DNA of 36,356 bases from Christensenella sp. UBA1685 (GCA_002320595.1 DCKB01000029.1:1-36356); one strand, 5' to 3'; counted from the stretch's first letter, positions 1 through 7,739 are shown. Numbers and translations: made by a program. Notes: a model not told the origin generated them from the sequence alone.

Positions 1-63
1 ACCAGAATTCTGCAAACTATGTCCCTTTTTGTGCTCTTCCCACTTTGCGCCACTTATTGTACC

Positions 64-1023
64 TTATCGCCCCACGACTTTGTGCGGTTGATACGGTTCT
101 TCCAGATAAGCGATATCTTCAGCGGAAAATGATAGTTCAAGCGCTCCTGCCGCATCCTCGAGATACTTTGCCTTTGTAGCTCCGATGATGGGCGCCGTCA
201 TACCCTTCGCCATATGCCATGCAATCGCAACCTGTGTCATGGTGGCGCCATGTTTTTCGGCCGTTTCATGCACACGCCGTACAATTTCATAGTCCGTTTG
301 CTGCGTTCCGTCATATTTTGGGGAAGCGGTTCTGTCCATTTGGCTGCGCGGGCTATCCGATTTCCATTCCACACGGGCAAGGCGACCCGCCGCGAGAGGG
401 CTAAACGGCGTCAAAGCTACGCCTTCCTGCTTGCAAAGCGGGATGATTTCCCGTTCGTCCTCGCGATAAAGGAGGTTATAGTGGTTCTGCATAGAGCAAA
501 ACTTTGTCCAACCATTCCGCTCGGCAGCAACCTGCATGCTGTAAAACTGGTATCCGTACATGGCGGAAGCGCCCAAAGCGCGGACCTTTCCGCATTTTAC
601 GAGGCCATCCAGCGCCTCCATGGTTTCCTCAATCGGCGTCGTTCGATCAAACCGGTGGATGATGTAAAGATCAACATAATCCGTGTTCAGCCGTTTGAGT
701 GAACCATCTATTTCACGCCGAATCGCTTTTTTGGAAAGATGCCCTTCATTAAAATAAACCTTTGTCGCAAGGATCACTTTATCCCGTGATACGCTGTTTT
801 TGATCGCCCTGCCCAAGTATTCCTCGCTTGTGCCATGGGAGTACGTATTTGCGGTATCAAAAAAAGTAAAGCCCAAGTCCAGCGCCTTTCTGACAATGGT
901 TTCCGTTTCCTCCTGATTCAGCGTCCACATGTGAGAATCGCTGAACGGTTGTCCAAAGCTCAGGCACCCAACGCAAAGGCGTGAGACCTCAATGCCGGTT
1001 TTTCCGAGTTGTCCGTATTTCAC
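64..1023 (-). CDS. Aldo/keto reductase
   Basis: NAD(P)H-dependent oxidoreductase of the aldo/keto reductase superfamily, cytosolic, 319 residues, a normal length for the family. The catalytic tetrad is visible: D56 and Y61 in FFDTANTYSHG, K88 in ILATKVYF, and H123 in DLYIIHRFD. The start is a GTG preceded by AAGGAGG with six bases of spacing, which fixes the N-terminus at MKYGQLGKTG, the usual beginning of this family. It is the last gene of a leftward series (aldolase, aminotransferase, reductase) and lies 95 bases after the aminotransferase, separated by a hairpin. In this context it probably reduces or oxidises a carbonyl intermediate or by-product of the neighbouring catabolic pathway. 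The substrate cannot be told from sequence. Family assignment is firm; pathway role is inference. Confidence 0.93.
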   Translation of the reverse strand: MKYGQLGKTGIEVSRLCVGCLSFGQPFSDSHMWTLNQEETETIVRKALDLGFTFFDTANTYSHGTSEEYLGRAIKNSVSRDKVILATKVYFNEGHLSKKAIRREIDGSLKRLNTDYVDLYIIHRFDRTTPIEETMEALDGLVKCGKVRALGASAMYGYQFYSMQVAAERNGWTKFCSMQNHYNLLYREDEREIIPLCKQEGVALTPFSPLAAGRLARVEWKSDSPRSQMDRTASPKYDGTQQTDYEIVRRVHETAEKHGATMTQVAIAWHMAKGMTAPIIGATKAKYLEDAAGALELSFSAEDIAYLEEPYQPHKVVGR

Positions 1024-1063
1024 CTTGTCCTCCTTAAGGTTAAATATGCTGCAAAACGATCAC

Positions 1064-1095
1064 GCGGCAGTATGCGGTTTCCCGCATGCTGCCGC
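1064..1095 (-). terminator. Long hairpin between aminotransferase and aldo/keto reductase
   Basis: A 14-bp stem (GCGGCAGTATGCGG at 1064-1077 against CCGCATGCTGCCGC at 1082-1095, one G-U type mismatch) with a four-base loop lies just after the aminotransferase stop codon. On the leftward strand it is not followed directly by a T-run (GTGATCGTTTTG), so it may be a partial terminator or an mRNA 3'-end stabiliser rather than a full stop. Confidence 0.5.
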
Positions 1096-1118
1096 TTCTT
1101 CAAAAGTATAACCCCGGC

Positions 1119-2264
1119 TTATTCGTTGATCGCTTCCATGTAAGCGCCGACTGCCGTACCGTAACGGATGTCACAACCGCATGCTTTCAGGGAGCGTTCC
1201 ACAGCGCTGAGCGCTTGCACGATCGTATTTTGATCGATATTGCCCATGTGGCCAAGGCGGAATGCTTTCCCTGCATATGCGCCGAGCGCACCCGCAACAA
1301 CAACGCCTTCTTCAAACATCGCAGCACGGAATTTCGCATCATCGACCCCGTTCGGATAGATGCAAACGCTGAGGGTGTCTGCGCGGCATTCCGGCTTTGC
1401 CAGAATGGAAAATCCAATGGCTTCGAGCGCCTTATGGATCGCCTGTGCATTTTTATGATGCCGTGCATCGCGTGCCTTAAGCCCCTCTTCGCTGATGATG
1501 GCAGTCGCTTCTTTCATTGCCCACACCAAGTTGACCGCTGGTGTCGCAAAATATTTTGCAGGGTTCTCCATGATAGGGAGCCACTTTTCAAAATCGACAT
1601 AGTATTCCGGGATGGTGCCTAGGGATTTGCGACGTGCAAGCGCCCGCTCGCTCGCCCAAAGGATCAGCATGCCCGGGCAAACGCCGAACGCCTTCTGAGA
1701 TCCGGTAAACAGGATGTCGATCCCCATGCCGTCAACATCCGTGAATTCCGCCGCAGTCGCCGCAACGCCATCAACGATGAACATGGTTTCGGGATGCTTT
1801 TTCATCATCTTGCCGATCTCTGCAACAGGCGCAAGCACTGCAGTGGAAGTATCCACGTGCGTTACGGTCATCGCAGCATACTTTTTCTCGCTCAGCTTCC
1901 GGTCAATCGCTTCCAGCGAAACTGCGGTCCCCCACTCGGCGCCCAGCACGTCTACGTTCAAGCCCTTTCTTTCGCAGATATCGATGAATCGATCCCCGAA
2001 AAAGCCGTTGCTTACGATCAAAACGTTGTCACCGCGCCTGGTCACATTTGAAATTGCCATTTCCATGGCCAGGGTGCCTGTTCCGGCAAGGGGAAACGTC
2101 TGGCCGGAGCAATTGAACAGCTTGCCAAGGTCATCAATCAGTTCTTTATAGTCCTTTACAAAACGTGGGTCGCCAAATGCCTGAATTTCGCGTCCCATTT
2201 GTTCCTGAATCGACTTTACCACCGGCGTAGGGCCAGGGATCATGACAAGAACATTCTTTTCCAT
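1119..2264 (-). CDS. Class V PLP aminotransferase, alanine/serine-glyoxylate type
   Basis: Fold-type I PLP enzyme of the alanine-glyoxylate / serine-pyruvate / ureidoglycine-glyoxylate aminotransferase group, 381 residues. Typical features are the N-terminal IPGPTPV, the GTGTLAME segment that binds PLP phosphate, D165 in FIVDGVAATAA that contacts the pyridine nitrogen, and the Schiff-base lysine K191 in FTGSQKAF. The ATG follows AAAGGAG with nine bases of spacing. It lies 60 bases downstream of an aldolase that resembles 4-hydroxy-2-oxoglutarate aldolase, whose known products are glyoxylate and pyruvate. A glyoxylate aminotransferase is a natural partner, converting glyoxylate to glycine. Amino donor and exact acceptor are not decidable here; a PucG-like role in ureide breakdown is the main alternative. 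Confidence 0.92.
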   Translation of the reverse strand: MEKNVLVMIPGPTPVVKSIQEQMGREIQAFGDPRFVKDYKELIDDLGKLFNCSGQTFPLAGTGTLAMEMAISNVTRRGDNVLIVSNGFFGDRFIDICERKGLNVDVLGAEWGTAVSLEAIDRKLSEKKYAAMTVTHVDTSTAVLAPVAEIGKMMKKHPETMFIVDGVAATAAEFTDVDGMGIDILFTGSQKAFGVCPGMLILWASERALARRKSLGTIPEYYVDFEKWLPIMENPAKYFATPAVNLVWAMKEATAIISEEGLKARDARHHKNAQAIHKALEAIGFSILAKPECRADTLSVCIYPNGVDDAKFRAAMFEEGVVVAGALGAYAGKAFRLGHMGNIDQNTIVQALSAVERSLKACGCDIRYGTAVGAYMEAINE

Positions 2265-2290
2265 TTTTCTAACTCCTTTGTGTCTATAAA

Positions 2291-2317
2291 CTAAGGCTGC
2301 GTTCGCAGTCCCGTTAG
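2291..2317 (-). terminator. Weak hairpin between aldolase and aminotransferase
   Basis: On the leftward strand the sequence can fold as CTAA-CGGGA-CTGCG-AA-CGCAG-CC-TTAG, followed by TTTAT. The stem is short and bulged, so it may only attenuate read-through from the aldolase gene to the aminotransferase gene. Confidence 0.3.
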
Positions 2318-2324
2318 CTGTTTT

Positions 2325-3224
2325 TCAGTCGATATCCCGCACGGCGATCCCTGCATTCACCAGGGTGCTGCGGACATAAGCGCGGACTTCCTCACTCGCA
2401 CGCCGCAGCGGCAGGCGTGGTTCGCCGCCGAAGAGTCCCACATATTCCATTGCCGCCTTCAACCCGGCGATGCCGTATTTCGTTGTTACAGCAGCGTTTA
2501 CAGGCATGAGGCGCAAAGCAAGCTGCCTTGCTTCTTCCGCCTTCCCTGCCTCAAAAAGCTCAATCAGCTCTGCGCATTCATTTGGAAGCACGTTTGACAG
2601 CGCAAGCGTCCCGCCCTTTGCGCCAAGGTAAAGGCTTGGAAGCAGGAACGCCCAGTTTCCGGCCAGAACCGAGAAATCCGGTTCAGTGTCCCGAATGGTT
2701 TCGGTGATCTGCACGATGTTGCCGGACGTATCCTTGACCCCCACAATGTTCGGGTGACGCGAAAGCTTTGTCTGCAGCGCTGAGGACATGTTTACGCCGG
2801 TGTTCGCAGGCATGTTGTAAAGGATGACCGGCAAGGGAGAGCGGTCTGCAACGGCGGTGAAGTATTCCTCCAGCACATCGTCCTTCATGCTGCCCTTGTA
2901 ATAGAATGGCGTTACAAGCAGCACCGCATCCGCGCCGCATTCCTTGGAAAAGTTGCAAAGGTGCAGCGTTTCATCAAAGCAGTTGCTGCCCGTTCCGACC
3001 ACAACGCGCTTTTTTCCCGCAATGCGTTTGCAGCAATGCCGTATTAACTCCTCTTTCTCGCTTTCCCGCAGCGATACGAACTCGCCGTTGGAACCCATAA
3101 CTACAATGCCTTCCAGCTTTGAAGAAATCCAGAAATCCAAATTTTCGTCCAGCTTGTCGTACGCGATTTTATCGTCGATGAATGGAGTTGCAATTGGGCA
3201 ATAAATCCCCTTCAGATCAAACAT
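2325..3224 (-). CDS. DapA-family aldolase resembling 4-hydroxy-2-oxoglutarate aldolase
   Basis: Class I (Schiff-base) aldolase of the dihydrodipicolinate synthase / N-acetylneuraminate lyase superfamily, 299 residues from the preferred start. That ATG (3224) follows GGAGG with six bases of spacing; a longer in-frame start at 3287 has no comparable site. The Schiff-base lysine is K164 in VGVKDTSGN and the catalytic tyrosine Y136 in ILYNMPANTG. The substrate loop reads GSNGEF (residues 44-49) instead of the GTTGE typical of true DapA. GSNGEF together with the stretches around VTPFYYKGSM, PANTG, PNIVGVKD and the C-terminal PNAAVT/GIAGLK match what I recall of mammalian 4-hydroxy-2-oxoglutarate aldolase (HOGA1), which makes glyoxylate plus pyruvate. 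The glyoxylate-type aminotransferase next door supports that reading. Superfamily certain; substrate moderately supported. Confidence 0.9.
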   Translation of the reverse strand: MFDLKGIYCPIATPFIDDKIAYDKLDENLDFWISSKLEGIVVMGSNGEFVSLRESEKEELIRHCCKRIAGKKRVVVGTGSNCFDETLHLCNFSKECGADAVLLVTPFYYKGSMKDDVLEEYFTAVADRSPLPVILYNMPANTGVNMSSALQTKLSRHPNIVGVKDTSGNIVQITETIRDTEPDFSVLAGNWAFLLPSLYLGAKGGTLALSNVLPNECAELIELFEAGKAEEARQLALRLMPVNAAVTTKYGIAGLKAAMEYVGLFGGEPRLPLRRASEEVRAYVRSTLVNAGIAVRDID

Positions 3225-3282
3225 GGTTTTACCTCCGCATTGTTTATGTGGCGTCTGCGCCGCAACGCACCGCCTATCATTC

Positions 3283-3311
3283 ATCATCTGTCAAAATATC
3301 ATTATCGTCAA
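3283..3311 (-). promoter_or_regulatory. Possible promoter of the aldolase-aminotransferase-reductase genes
   Basis: On the leftward strand TTGACG (3306-3311) and GATGAT (3283-3288) are 17 bases apart, about 60 bases upstream of the aldolase start. The -10 matches consensus at four of six positions. A 15-bp palindrome sits just upstream of the -35 box, where a LysR activator would bind. Moderate to weak support. Confidence 0.35.
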
Positions 3312-3325
3312 ATATCAATAACCGA

Positions 3326-3340
3326 ATAAACCTTATTTAT
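3326..3340. promoter_or_regulatory. Candidate LysR-type operator ATAAA-N5-TTTAT
   Basis: A perfect inverted repeat ATAAA-CCTTA-TTTAT that also satisfies the LysR T-N11-A rule. It lies between the LysR gene (stop at 3387) and the aldolase, 14 bases upstream of the candidate -35 box. It has the same 5-N5-5 geometry as the two GTTAA-N5-TTAAC sites by the importer promoter. Binding by the adjacent LysR protein is inference. Confidence 0.4.
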
Positions 3341-3386
3341 GCTTTTAAATAACGATTCTAATACAGGAAGCAGCGCCTCCCTCAAC

Positions 3387-4382
3387 TTACAGGTCTTCCC
3401 CTTGTTTTTCATTCGATTTGCATACGCCGGAAATCCCCTGGCTGCTCAGATTCATCGCCATGGCGATGAATGCTTCGGCCGCCTTGGAAATATACCGTTT
3501 GCGCTTGTGAACCAGGTTGATGCAGCGCTTTACATTTGGGCCCGTAAGCTTATAATAAAGCAATTCTTCTCCCGGATTGGTAAGTTTCACCGCCGTGTCT
3601 GAAACAAAGGTCACCCCCAAATGTTGCGCCGCAAGGCTGCAGGCGGTCGTCAATTGGTTCAAATACATGAATACCTTTGGCTCAAACCCGCTTTCCCGGC
3701 AAAAGCGCAAGCCACGGCTGTTCATGTCATGCCCCTTTTCCAGCATCAAAAACGGACGTTCACGAAACAGTTCCAAAGGGATGCACGGCCATTGTTCGTC
3801 CACATGCCGGTTGCGCAACACGTCCGCAGCAGTAAGTGCGCAGGCAGCTTTGCCACTATTGACCGTGTCATTTGCCGGAACCGCAAGCAGGATATATTCC
3901 TCAAACAGTGGATAAACCTGAAAAAGCTCTTGATCAAAATCATGGCTTTCGATCAACAAATCCACATCTCCGTTTAAAGTCATTCCCTGCAGGGAGACGA
4001 AATCAGATTCTGCTATGCTTACGTGAATGTCCGGATACACATGCAAAAACCTGGCAATCAGATGCGGCAAGAGGTAGCTCGAGAACATATGCGCTGCCCC
4101 CAGGGTCAGGTTTCCCGTTTTCAGTTCGCGGTAGTCTTCCAAATAAGCCTGCATGTCCCGTTCCGTGGCAAGGATCCTTTGGATATATTCCATCACCACC
4201 TCCCCTGCATCCGTGAGCTTTACGGGCGCAGTGCTGCGGTCAAAGATCTGAACCCCGATCTCATTTTCATATCTTTTGATGGTAAGGCTTAATGACGGTT
4301 GCGACAAATAGAGTTTTTGCGCAGCGCGTGAAAAACTCTGCTCCCTGTAAACTTCATATATATATTCCAGTATGCGGAACAT
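3387..4382 (-). CDS. LysR-family transcriptional regulator
   Basis: DNA-binding regulator of 331 residues. The N-terminal winged helix-turn-helix spans about residues 1-60 (LEYIYEVYREQSFSRAAQKL, then YLSQPSLSLTIKRYENEIG and FDRSTAPVKLTDAG), followed by a linker helix and a periplasmic-binding-like effector domain starting near residue 90 (GNLTLGAAHMFSSYLLPHLI). Start is an ATG behind an AAGGTG-like site. It lies 21 bases after the MarR gene, so the two regulators are probably co-transcribed. Such regulators normally sense a pathway metabolite and bind T-N11-A boxes; candidates occur upstream of the aldolase (3326) and around the importer promoter (5851, 5951). A role as local activator of this island is inferred from position. 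Confidence 0.93.
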   Translation of the reverse strand: MFRILEYIYEVYREQSFSRAAQKLYLSQPSLSLTIKRYENEIGVQIFDRSTAPVKLTDAGEVVMEYIQRILATERDMQAYLEDYRELKTGNLTLGAAHMFSSYLLPHLIARFLHVYPDIHVSIAESDFVSLQGMTLNGDVDLLIESHDFDQELFQVYPLFEEYILLAVPANDTVNSGKAACALTAADVLRNRHVDEQWPCIPLELFRERPFLMLEKGHDMNSRGLRFCRESGFEPKVFMYLNQLTTACSLAAQHLGVTFVSDTAVKLTNPGEELLYYKLTGPNVKRCINLVHKRKRYISKAAEAFIAMAMNLSSQGISGVCKSNEKQGEDL

Positions 4383-4403
4383 AGGTGCACCTTACTCCTT
4401 GCA

Positions 4404-4895
4404 TCAAGGCGTTTCACCCTCAGATTGGATCATGCAAAGGCACGCTTCCATTATCTTGAAAAAAGCGTCCAACTGATCGCTGGTATAGTATTCGGCAATC
4501 TTTCCGAAAAATTCCGTTGTATGCTCATCATCGTATTTTATATGCAGTTTTGTCAGCTGCTTTCCCTTGGCCGTTGGCCAAAGCGAAATACGCTTTCCAT
4601 GAAATTCCTGCGGAGTTTTCGTGATGAGCCCTTTCTTTTCCAGCTTGGAAACGCTCTGCGAAACAGCGCTTTTGGTTCGCTTATTGGTCTTTGCAATCTC
4701 AGTGACGGTAATGCCCGGATTAAAATATATTTTTTCCAGAATATGCATTTCGATTGCAGAATAAAACTCACCATTTCCATAGTCATGCGGTTTCGCGTTT
4801 CGATCCACATAAAGCGTAACATAGTCGTGTATCAGGCTGCTCTTTTTATAATTTGGCCAAGTCTCCCAGATATTTTCTTCCCGAATTATTAACAT
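4404..4895 (-). CDS. MarR-family transcriptional regulator
   Basis: Small winged helix-turn-helix regulator, 163 residues from the ATG at 4895, which follows GGGAGGAG closely; an in-frame GTG at 4910 lies upstream of that site and is unlikely to be used. The central region holds the MarR DNA-binding fold: LEKIYFNPGITVTEIAKTN, KRTKSAVSQSVSKLEKKGLI (recognition helix), then a wing ending near FHGKRISLWPTAKGKQL. It is followed at 21 bases by a LysR regulator gene, giving a two-regulator operon. MarR proteins usually repress by binding palindromes and are released by small ligands; an inverted repeat overlaps its own -35 box (4985-5009), which suggests autoregulation. Ligand unknown. Confidence 0.92.
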   Translation of the reverse strand: MLIIREENIWETWPNYKKSSLIHDYVTLYVDRNAKPHDYGNGEFYSAIEMHILEKIYFNPGITVTEIAKTNKRTKSAVSQSVSKLEKKGLITKTPQEFHGKRISLWPTAKGKQLTKLHIKYDDEHTTEFFGKIAEYYTSDQLDAFFKIMEACLCMIQSEGETP

Positions 4896-4960
4896 AGCTC
4901 CTCCCAACACATTAACTTTGCCTCCAAATACGGCATGTCCCTTATTTTTTGAATTTTGTA

Positions 4961-4989
4961 ATTATATCAAATTTAGTATGGGATCGCAA
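4961..4989 (-). promoter_or_regulatory. Promoter of the MarR-LysR operon
   Basis: Leftward TTGCGA (4984-4989) and a perfect TATAAT (4961-4966) with 17-base spacing, about 65 bases upstream of the MarR start. The -10 is consensus and the -35 matches four of six. Confidence 0.6.
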
Positions 4990-5009
4990 ATAGGATACCA
5001 TATTTTGCG
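4985..5009. promoter_or_regulatory. Inverted repeat overlapping the MarR promoter
   Basis: CGCAAATA (4985-4992) and TATTTTGCG (5001-5009) form an imperfect inverted repeat that covers the -35 box of the MarR-LysR promoter. This is a plausible site for MarR autorepression, but the assignment rests on position only. Confidence 0.4.
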
Positions 5010-5074
5010 TTATCTTGTCGAACTCGCCTAGCATGAATATAAACCCGGTGTATCGTTTGCCGTTTTCTAACAAT

Positions 5075-5100
5075 GCCGGGCGGTAACACTGCCGCCCGGC
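5075..5100 (-). terminator. Hairpin after the RraA-family gene
   Basis: A nine-bp GC-only stem (GCCGGGCGG at 5075-5083 with CCGCCCGGC at 5092-5100) lies 12 bases past the stop codon of the leftward RraA-family gene. On that strand it is followed by ATTGTTAG, a poor T-tract, so it is a probable but not ideal intrinsic terminator. Confidence 0.55.
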
Positions 5101-5112
5101 ACGAATCTCGGT

Positions 5113-5778
5113 TTAATCTTTTTTCCGCAGTGCAAGCAACATGGGAACGGTATTCGTTTCAAACAGCCTTTCGATGTCCCAGCCGGGAAGTTGGCCGCTG
5201 CCAAAAATCTTACGTTGGGTGACTTCGGCTTCAACGGACTCCTCTGATTTCTGGAGCGCGTCTTCATAACCATCCGGCGGGAGAACGACAACGCCGTCTG
5301 CATCCCCAAATATGATATCGCCCGGATGTACGATAGCGCCAGAGCAGGTGATCGGAATCTGCACTTCGCCCGTTACGCCAAGGATCACGGTGGTCACGCA
5401 GGAAATACCGGTGCAGAACACGGGAATGTCCAGTTTCTTAATGGCAACAGAATCCGTTGCAGGCCCGTCAATCACCAAGCCGGCCATACCGCAGCCCTGA
5501 GCATAGGTAGCGACCATCTCTCCACAGCAGGCAAAGGTATCATCCCCGCAGCGATCCACAACGATGACGGAACCTTTGGGCGCCTTGCTGATCGCATAAT
5601 AAATGCCGCAAGAATCTTTGCCCGGGATGCGCAGCGTATAGGCCGGACCGACCATGCGCTTTTCCCCGATGTTGAGGGGCTTCATCTCTGGCCTCATGTA
5701 GCCGCCGCCGATGTAATGCCCCATCGTGGCCGGGTCAACCTTCATAAACCGTTCGATTAGTTCTTTTGTCAGCGCCAT
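5113..5778 (-). CDS. RraA-family protein (HMG-aldolase-like), active-site arginine absent
   Basis: Member of the RraA / 4-hydroxy-4-methyl-2-oxoglutarate aldolase family, often misnamed dimethylmenaquinone methyltransferase. About 221 residues from the ATG at 5778; an ATG three codons upstream (5787) is only one base from the AAAGGAG site and less likely. The alpha/beta core is clear: GSVIVVDRCGDDTFACCGEMVATYA, GLVIDGPATDS, VHPGDIIFGDADGVVVLP. Family aldolases carry Arg-Asp in the motif DGxxRD, where Asp positions the metal and Arg the substrate. Here the motif reads DGPATD: the Asp remains but Arg is Thr. It may therefore be an aldolase or decarboxylase with altered chemistry, or a non-catalytic homologue. 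It is divergent from the importer operon and shares the regulatory region. Confidence 0.87.
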   Translation of the reverse strand: MALTKELIERFMKVDPATMGHYIGGGYMRPEMKPLNIGEKRMVGPAYTLRIPGKDSCGIYYAISKAPKGSVIVVDRCGDDTFACCGEMVATYAQGCGMAGLVIDGPATDSVAIKKLDIPVFCTGISCVTTVILGVTGEVQIPITCSGAIVHPGDIIFGDADGVVVLPPDGYEDALQKSEESVEAEVTQRKIFGSGQLPGWDIERLFETNTVPMLLALRKKD

Positions 5779-5815
5779 TTTGTTCATGCTCCTTTATATT
5801 ATGGTAGATACTGCC

Positions 5816-5830
5816 TCAGCATCATGCTGA
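5816..5830. promoter_or_regulatory. Perfect 15-bp palindrome upstream of the RraA-family gene
   Basis: TCAGCAT-C-ATGCTGA is a perfect inverted repeat 38 bases upstream of the RraA-family start, in the divergent control region. Its sequence differs from the GTTAA-N5-TTAAC sites, so it may bind a different regulator. Confidence 0.4.
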
Positions 5831-5850
5831 ATGCAAATCTGATAAACCGT

Positions 5851-5865
5851 GTTAATGCATTTAAC
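5851..5865. promoter_or_regulatory. Candidate operator 1, GTTAA-N5-TTAAC
   Basis: GTTAATGCATTTAAC is a perfect inverted repeat with a five-base spacer and also obeys T-N11-A. It lies 42 bases upstream of the -35 box of the importer promoter. A second copy with identical arms starts exactly 100 bases downstream. The nearby LysR or MarR protein is the likely binder. Confidence 0.55.
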
Positions 5866-5907
5866 TTCTTCCACGCGAATTCAGGAGTACTTTTTTAAGT
5901 TATTGTG

Positions 5908-5936
5908 TTGACATTTCCCGAATCCGCTATTATACT
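5908..5936 (+). promoter_or_regulatory. Strong sigma-A promoter of the importer operon
   Basis: Perfect TTGACA at 5908-5913, 17-base spacer, then TATACT at 5931-5936. Transcription would begin near 5943, giving a leader of about 120 bases before the binding-protein gene. The promoter is flanked by two copies of GTTAA-N5-TTAAC. Confidence 0.8.
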
Positions 5937-5950
5937 AACACCAACAATAA

Positions 5951-5965
5951 GTTAAGTTCATTAAC
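5951..5965. promoter_or_regulatory. Candidate operator 2, GTTAA-N5-TTAAC
   Basis: GTTAAGTTCATTAAC shares both five-base arms with operator 1 but has a different spacer, which argues for selection on the arms. It begins about eight bases after the predicted transcription start, a position where bound protein would block the polymerase or support a loop to operator 1. Confidence 0.55.
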
Positions 5966-6064
5966 ACAATCGCGTTTAAAAAAATGATACCAATACAGGT
6001 ACCAAAAGTCAACAAAGTTTGCGGACTTCCGCAATAAAAATACCATTCACAGGAGGAAAAACCA

Positions 6065-7669
6065 TTGAAGAGTAAGCTAGCACTGCTGTTGGCACTGATG
6101 CTTCTGGTAAGCGTGTTTTTCGGGTGCCAGGCAACCCAGCAGCCCGATCCCACCGAAGCTGGCAACCAGCCAAGCACCGGTGACAACACACAGACGCAGA
6201 CCCCTGATTCTTCCAACACCGGTAACAATACCGACCGCGTTGCGAAGGACACCATCACAATCGTAACGGAATCTGAGCCGGAGACCCTCGACCCTGCCAG
6301 CGCCAACACCGATGCGATCGCACTCACCCTCGGCATGATCGGCGACCATCTGTTTGACCTTCAGGCCGACGGCAGCATTACCCTTGGCGGCATCTGCGAA
6401 TCCTACGAGCAGATCGACGATGCGACGGTTAAGTTTGTTCTGAAAGAGGGCGTTAAGTTCTCCGATGGCACCGACCTTACGTCCGAAGACATTCTCTGGG
6501 AGCTCTCCCGCCTGAAGGAAGCCCCGCGCAGCGCTTCCAACTTTGCTTTCGTCAATGCGGAAGAATCCGAGATCGTTGACGACCGCACCATCATCGTGAA
6601 GTTCAACCAGGCGTGGGCGCCGTACCAGAACACCCTGTCCACCGGCCGCGGCACCATCGTCAGCAAGGCCGCCTTTGAAGCGATGGGCGAAGCCGACTTC
6701 TCCCGCGCTCCCGTGACCACCGGCCCTTACAAAGTGGCTGAATGGATTCCCGGCACCTCCATCACCCTCACTCGGAACGAGTATTACTGGGGCGAACCCG
6801 CAAAGACTGAAAACATCGTCATCAAGTTCATCCCCGAAGCAACTTCCCGCGTCATCGAGCTTGAAACCGGCGCTGCCGACATCGCCTACTACATTGAAGG
6901 CAATGACGTTGCCCGCGTTGACGCTCTGGACGGCTATCATGTTGAGTCCGGTGACGCATACCGTTACCTTGTTGTGACCTTCAGCATGCAGGATGCAATT
7001 CTGAAGGATGCCCGTGTTCGCCAGGCGCTCTGCTATGCGATCGATCAGGAACTTCTCGTCGAAGCTTCCTCCGACGGTCTCGGCACCGCCATCACCGGTT
7101 TCTGCAGCACGCCTGCTGCCGGCTATAAGGCGCTTGATCCCTGGCCCTATGATGTTGAGAAGGCAAAGTCCCTCCTGACTGAGGCTGGATACGCGGACGG
7201 CTTCACGATCGACCTTCATGTTGAGCCTATCTCCCTCTATGAAAAGGCCGCAGAGATCATCCAGTCCATGTGGGCTGAAGTTGGCGTAACTGCGAACATC
7301 GTTTCCAGCGCGCTTGCCACCTACAATGCGCAGCACAACGGCCAGTTCCAGGCTTGCATTCGTGACAGCACGGCTTCCGAAATTTCCAACATGCTCATCA
7401 TCTACGAATCCTCGTTTGGTTCCCGTATCCAGGGCAACGATGATTGGCTGGATGGCAAGCTCCTTGAGCTTCGCACCTACTATTATGACGATCCGCAGCG
7501 TACCACCTGCCTCGATGAGATCTACACCTACCTCAACGAGCAGCGTTACTCCTATCCGTACATGAACATGCCGATCAACTACGCCGTGAGCGACAAGCTG
7601 GAAGGCTTCGAGTTCCATCCTGCGATCGACCACATGAAGCACATTACGGACTGGGTTGTCTACGAATAA
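6065..7669 (+). CDS. ABC importer substrate-binding lipoprotein, family 5 (Dpp/Opp type)
   Basis: Extracytoplasmic solute-binding protein of the dipeptide/oligopeptide/nickel family, 534 residues. Start is a TTG with AGGAGG eight bases upstream; the product begins MKSKLALLLAL and carries a lipoprotein signal peptide ending in FFGC (C21), so it is membrane-anchored outside the cell. A Thr/Gln/Asn-rich linker (about 22-58) precedes the binding domain. Family 5 landmarks are ETLDPASANTDA, VKFVLKEGVKFSDGTDLTSED, TTGPYKVAEWIPG and DARVRQALCYAIDQ. It opens a rightward operon with two permeases, two ATPases, a creatininase-like enzyme and two amidases, so its ligand is probably peptide- or amide-like. 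A stem-loop after the gene could allow higher expression than the membrane parts. Confidence 0.95.
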   Translation: MKSKLALLLALMLLVSVFFGCQATQQPDPTEAGNQPSTGDNTQTQTPDSSNTGNNTDRVAKDTITIVTESEPETLDPASANTDAIALTLGMIGDHLFDLQADGSITLGGICESYEQIDDATVKFVLKEGVKFSDGTDLTSEDILWELSRLKEAPRSASNFAFVNAEESEIVDDRTIIVKFNQAWAPYQNTLSTGRGTIVSKAAFEAMGEADFSRAPVTTGPYKVAEWIPGTSITLTRNEYYWGEPAKTENIVIKFIPEATSRVIELETGAADIAYYIEGNDVARVDALDGYHVESGDAYRYLVVTFSMQDAILKDARVRQALCYAIDQELLVEASSDGLGTAITGFCSTPAAGYKALDPWPYDVEKAKSLLTEAGYADGFTIDLHVEPISLYEKAAEIIQSMWAEVGVTANIVSSALATYNAQHNGQFQACIRDSTASEISNMLIIYESSFGSRIQGNDDWLDGKLLELRTYYYDDPQRTTCLDEIYTYLNEQRYSYPYMNMPINYAVSDKLEGFEFHPAIDHMKHITDWVVYE

Positions 7670-7739
7670 ACTTACGTTGACATCAACATTACGGAAAGAT
7701 TGCTGAAAAGCATACGAAATGGCGGTTAACGCCGCGGGA

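Noticed and set aside
6077..7642. A 521-residue open frame antisense to the binding-protein gene
   Set aside because: It is a mirror of the third-position G/C pattern of the real gene, has no family motifs and no ribosome site, while the sense strand encodes a complete lipoprotein with a strong start.
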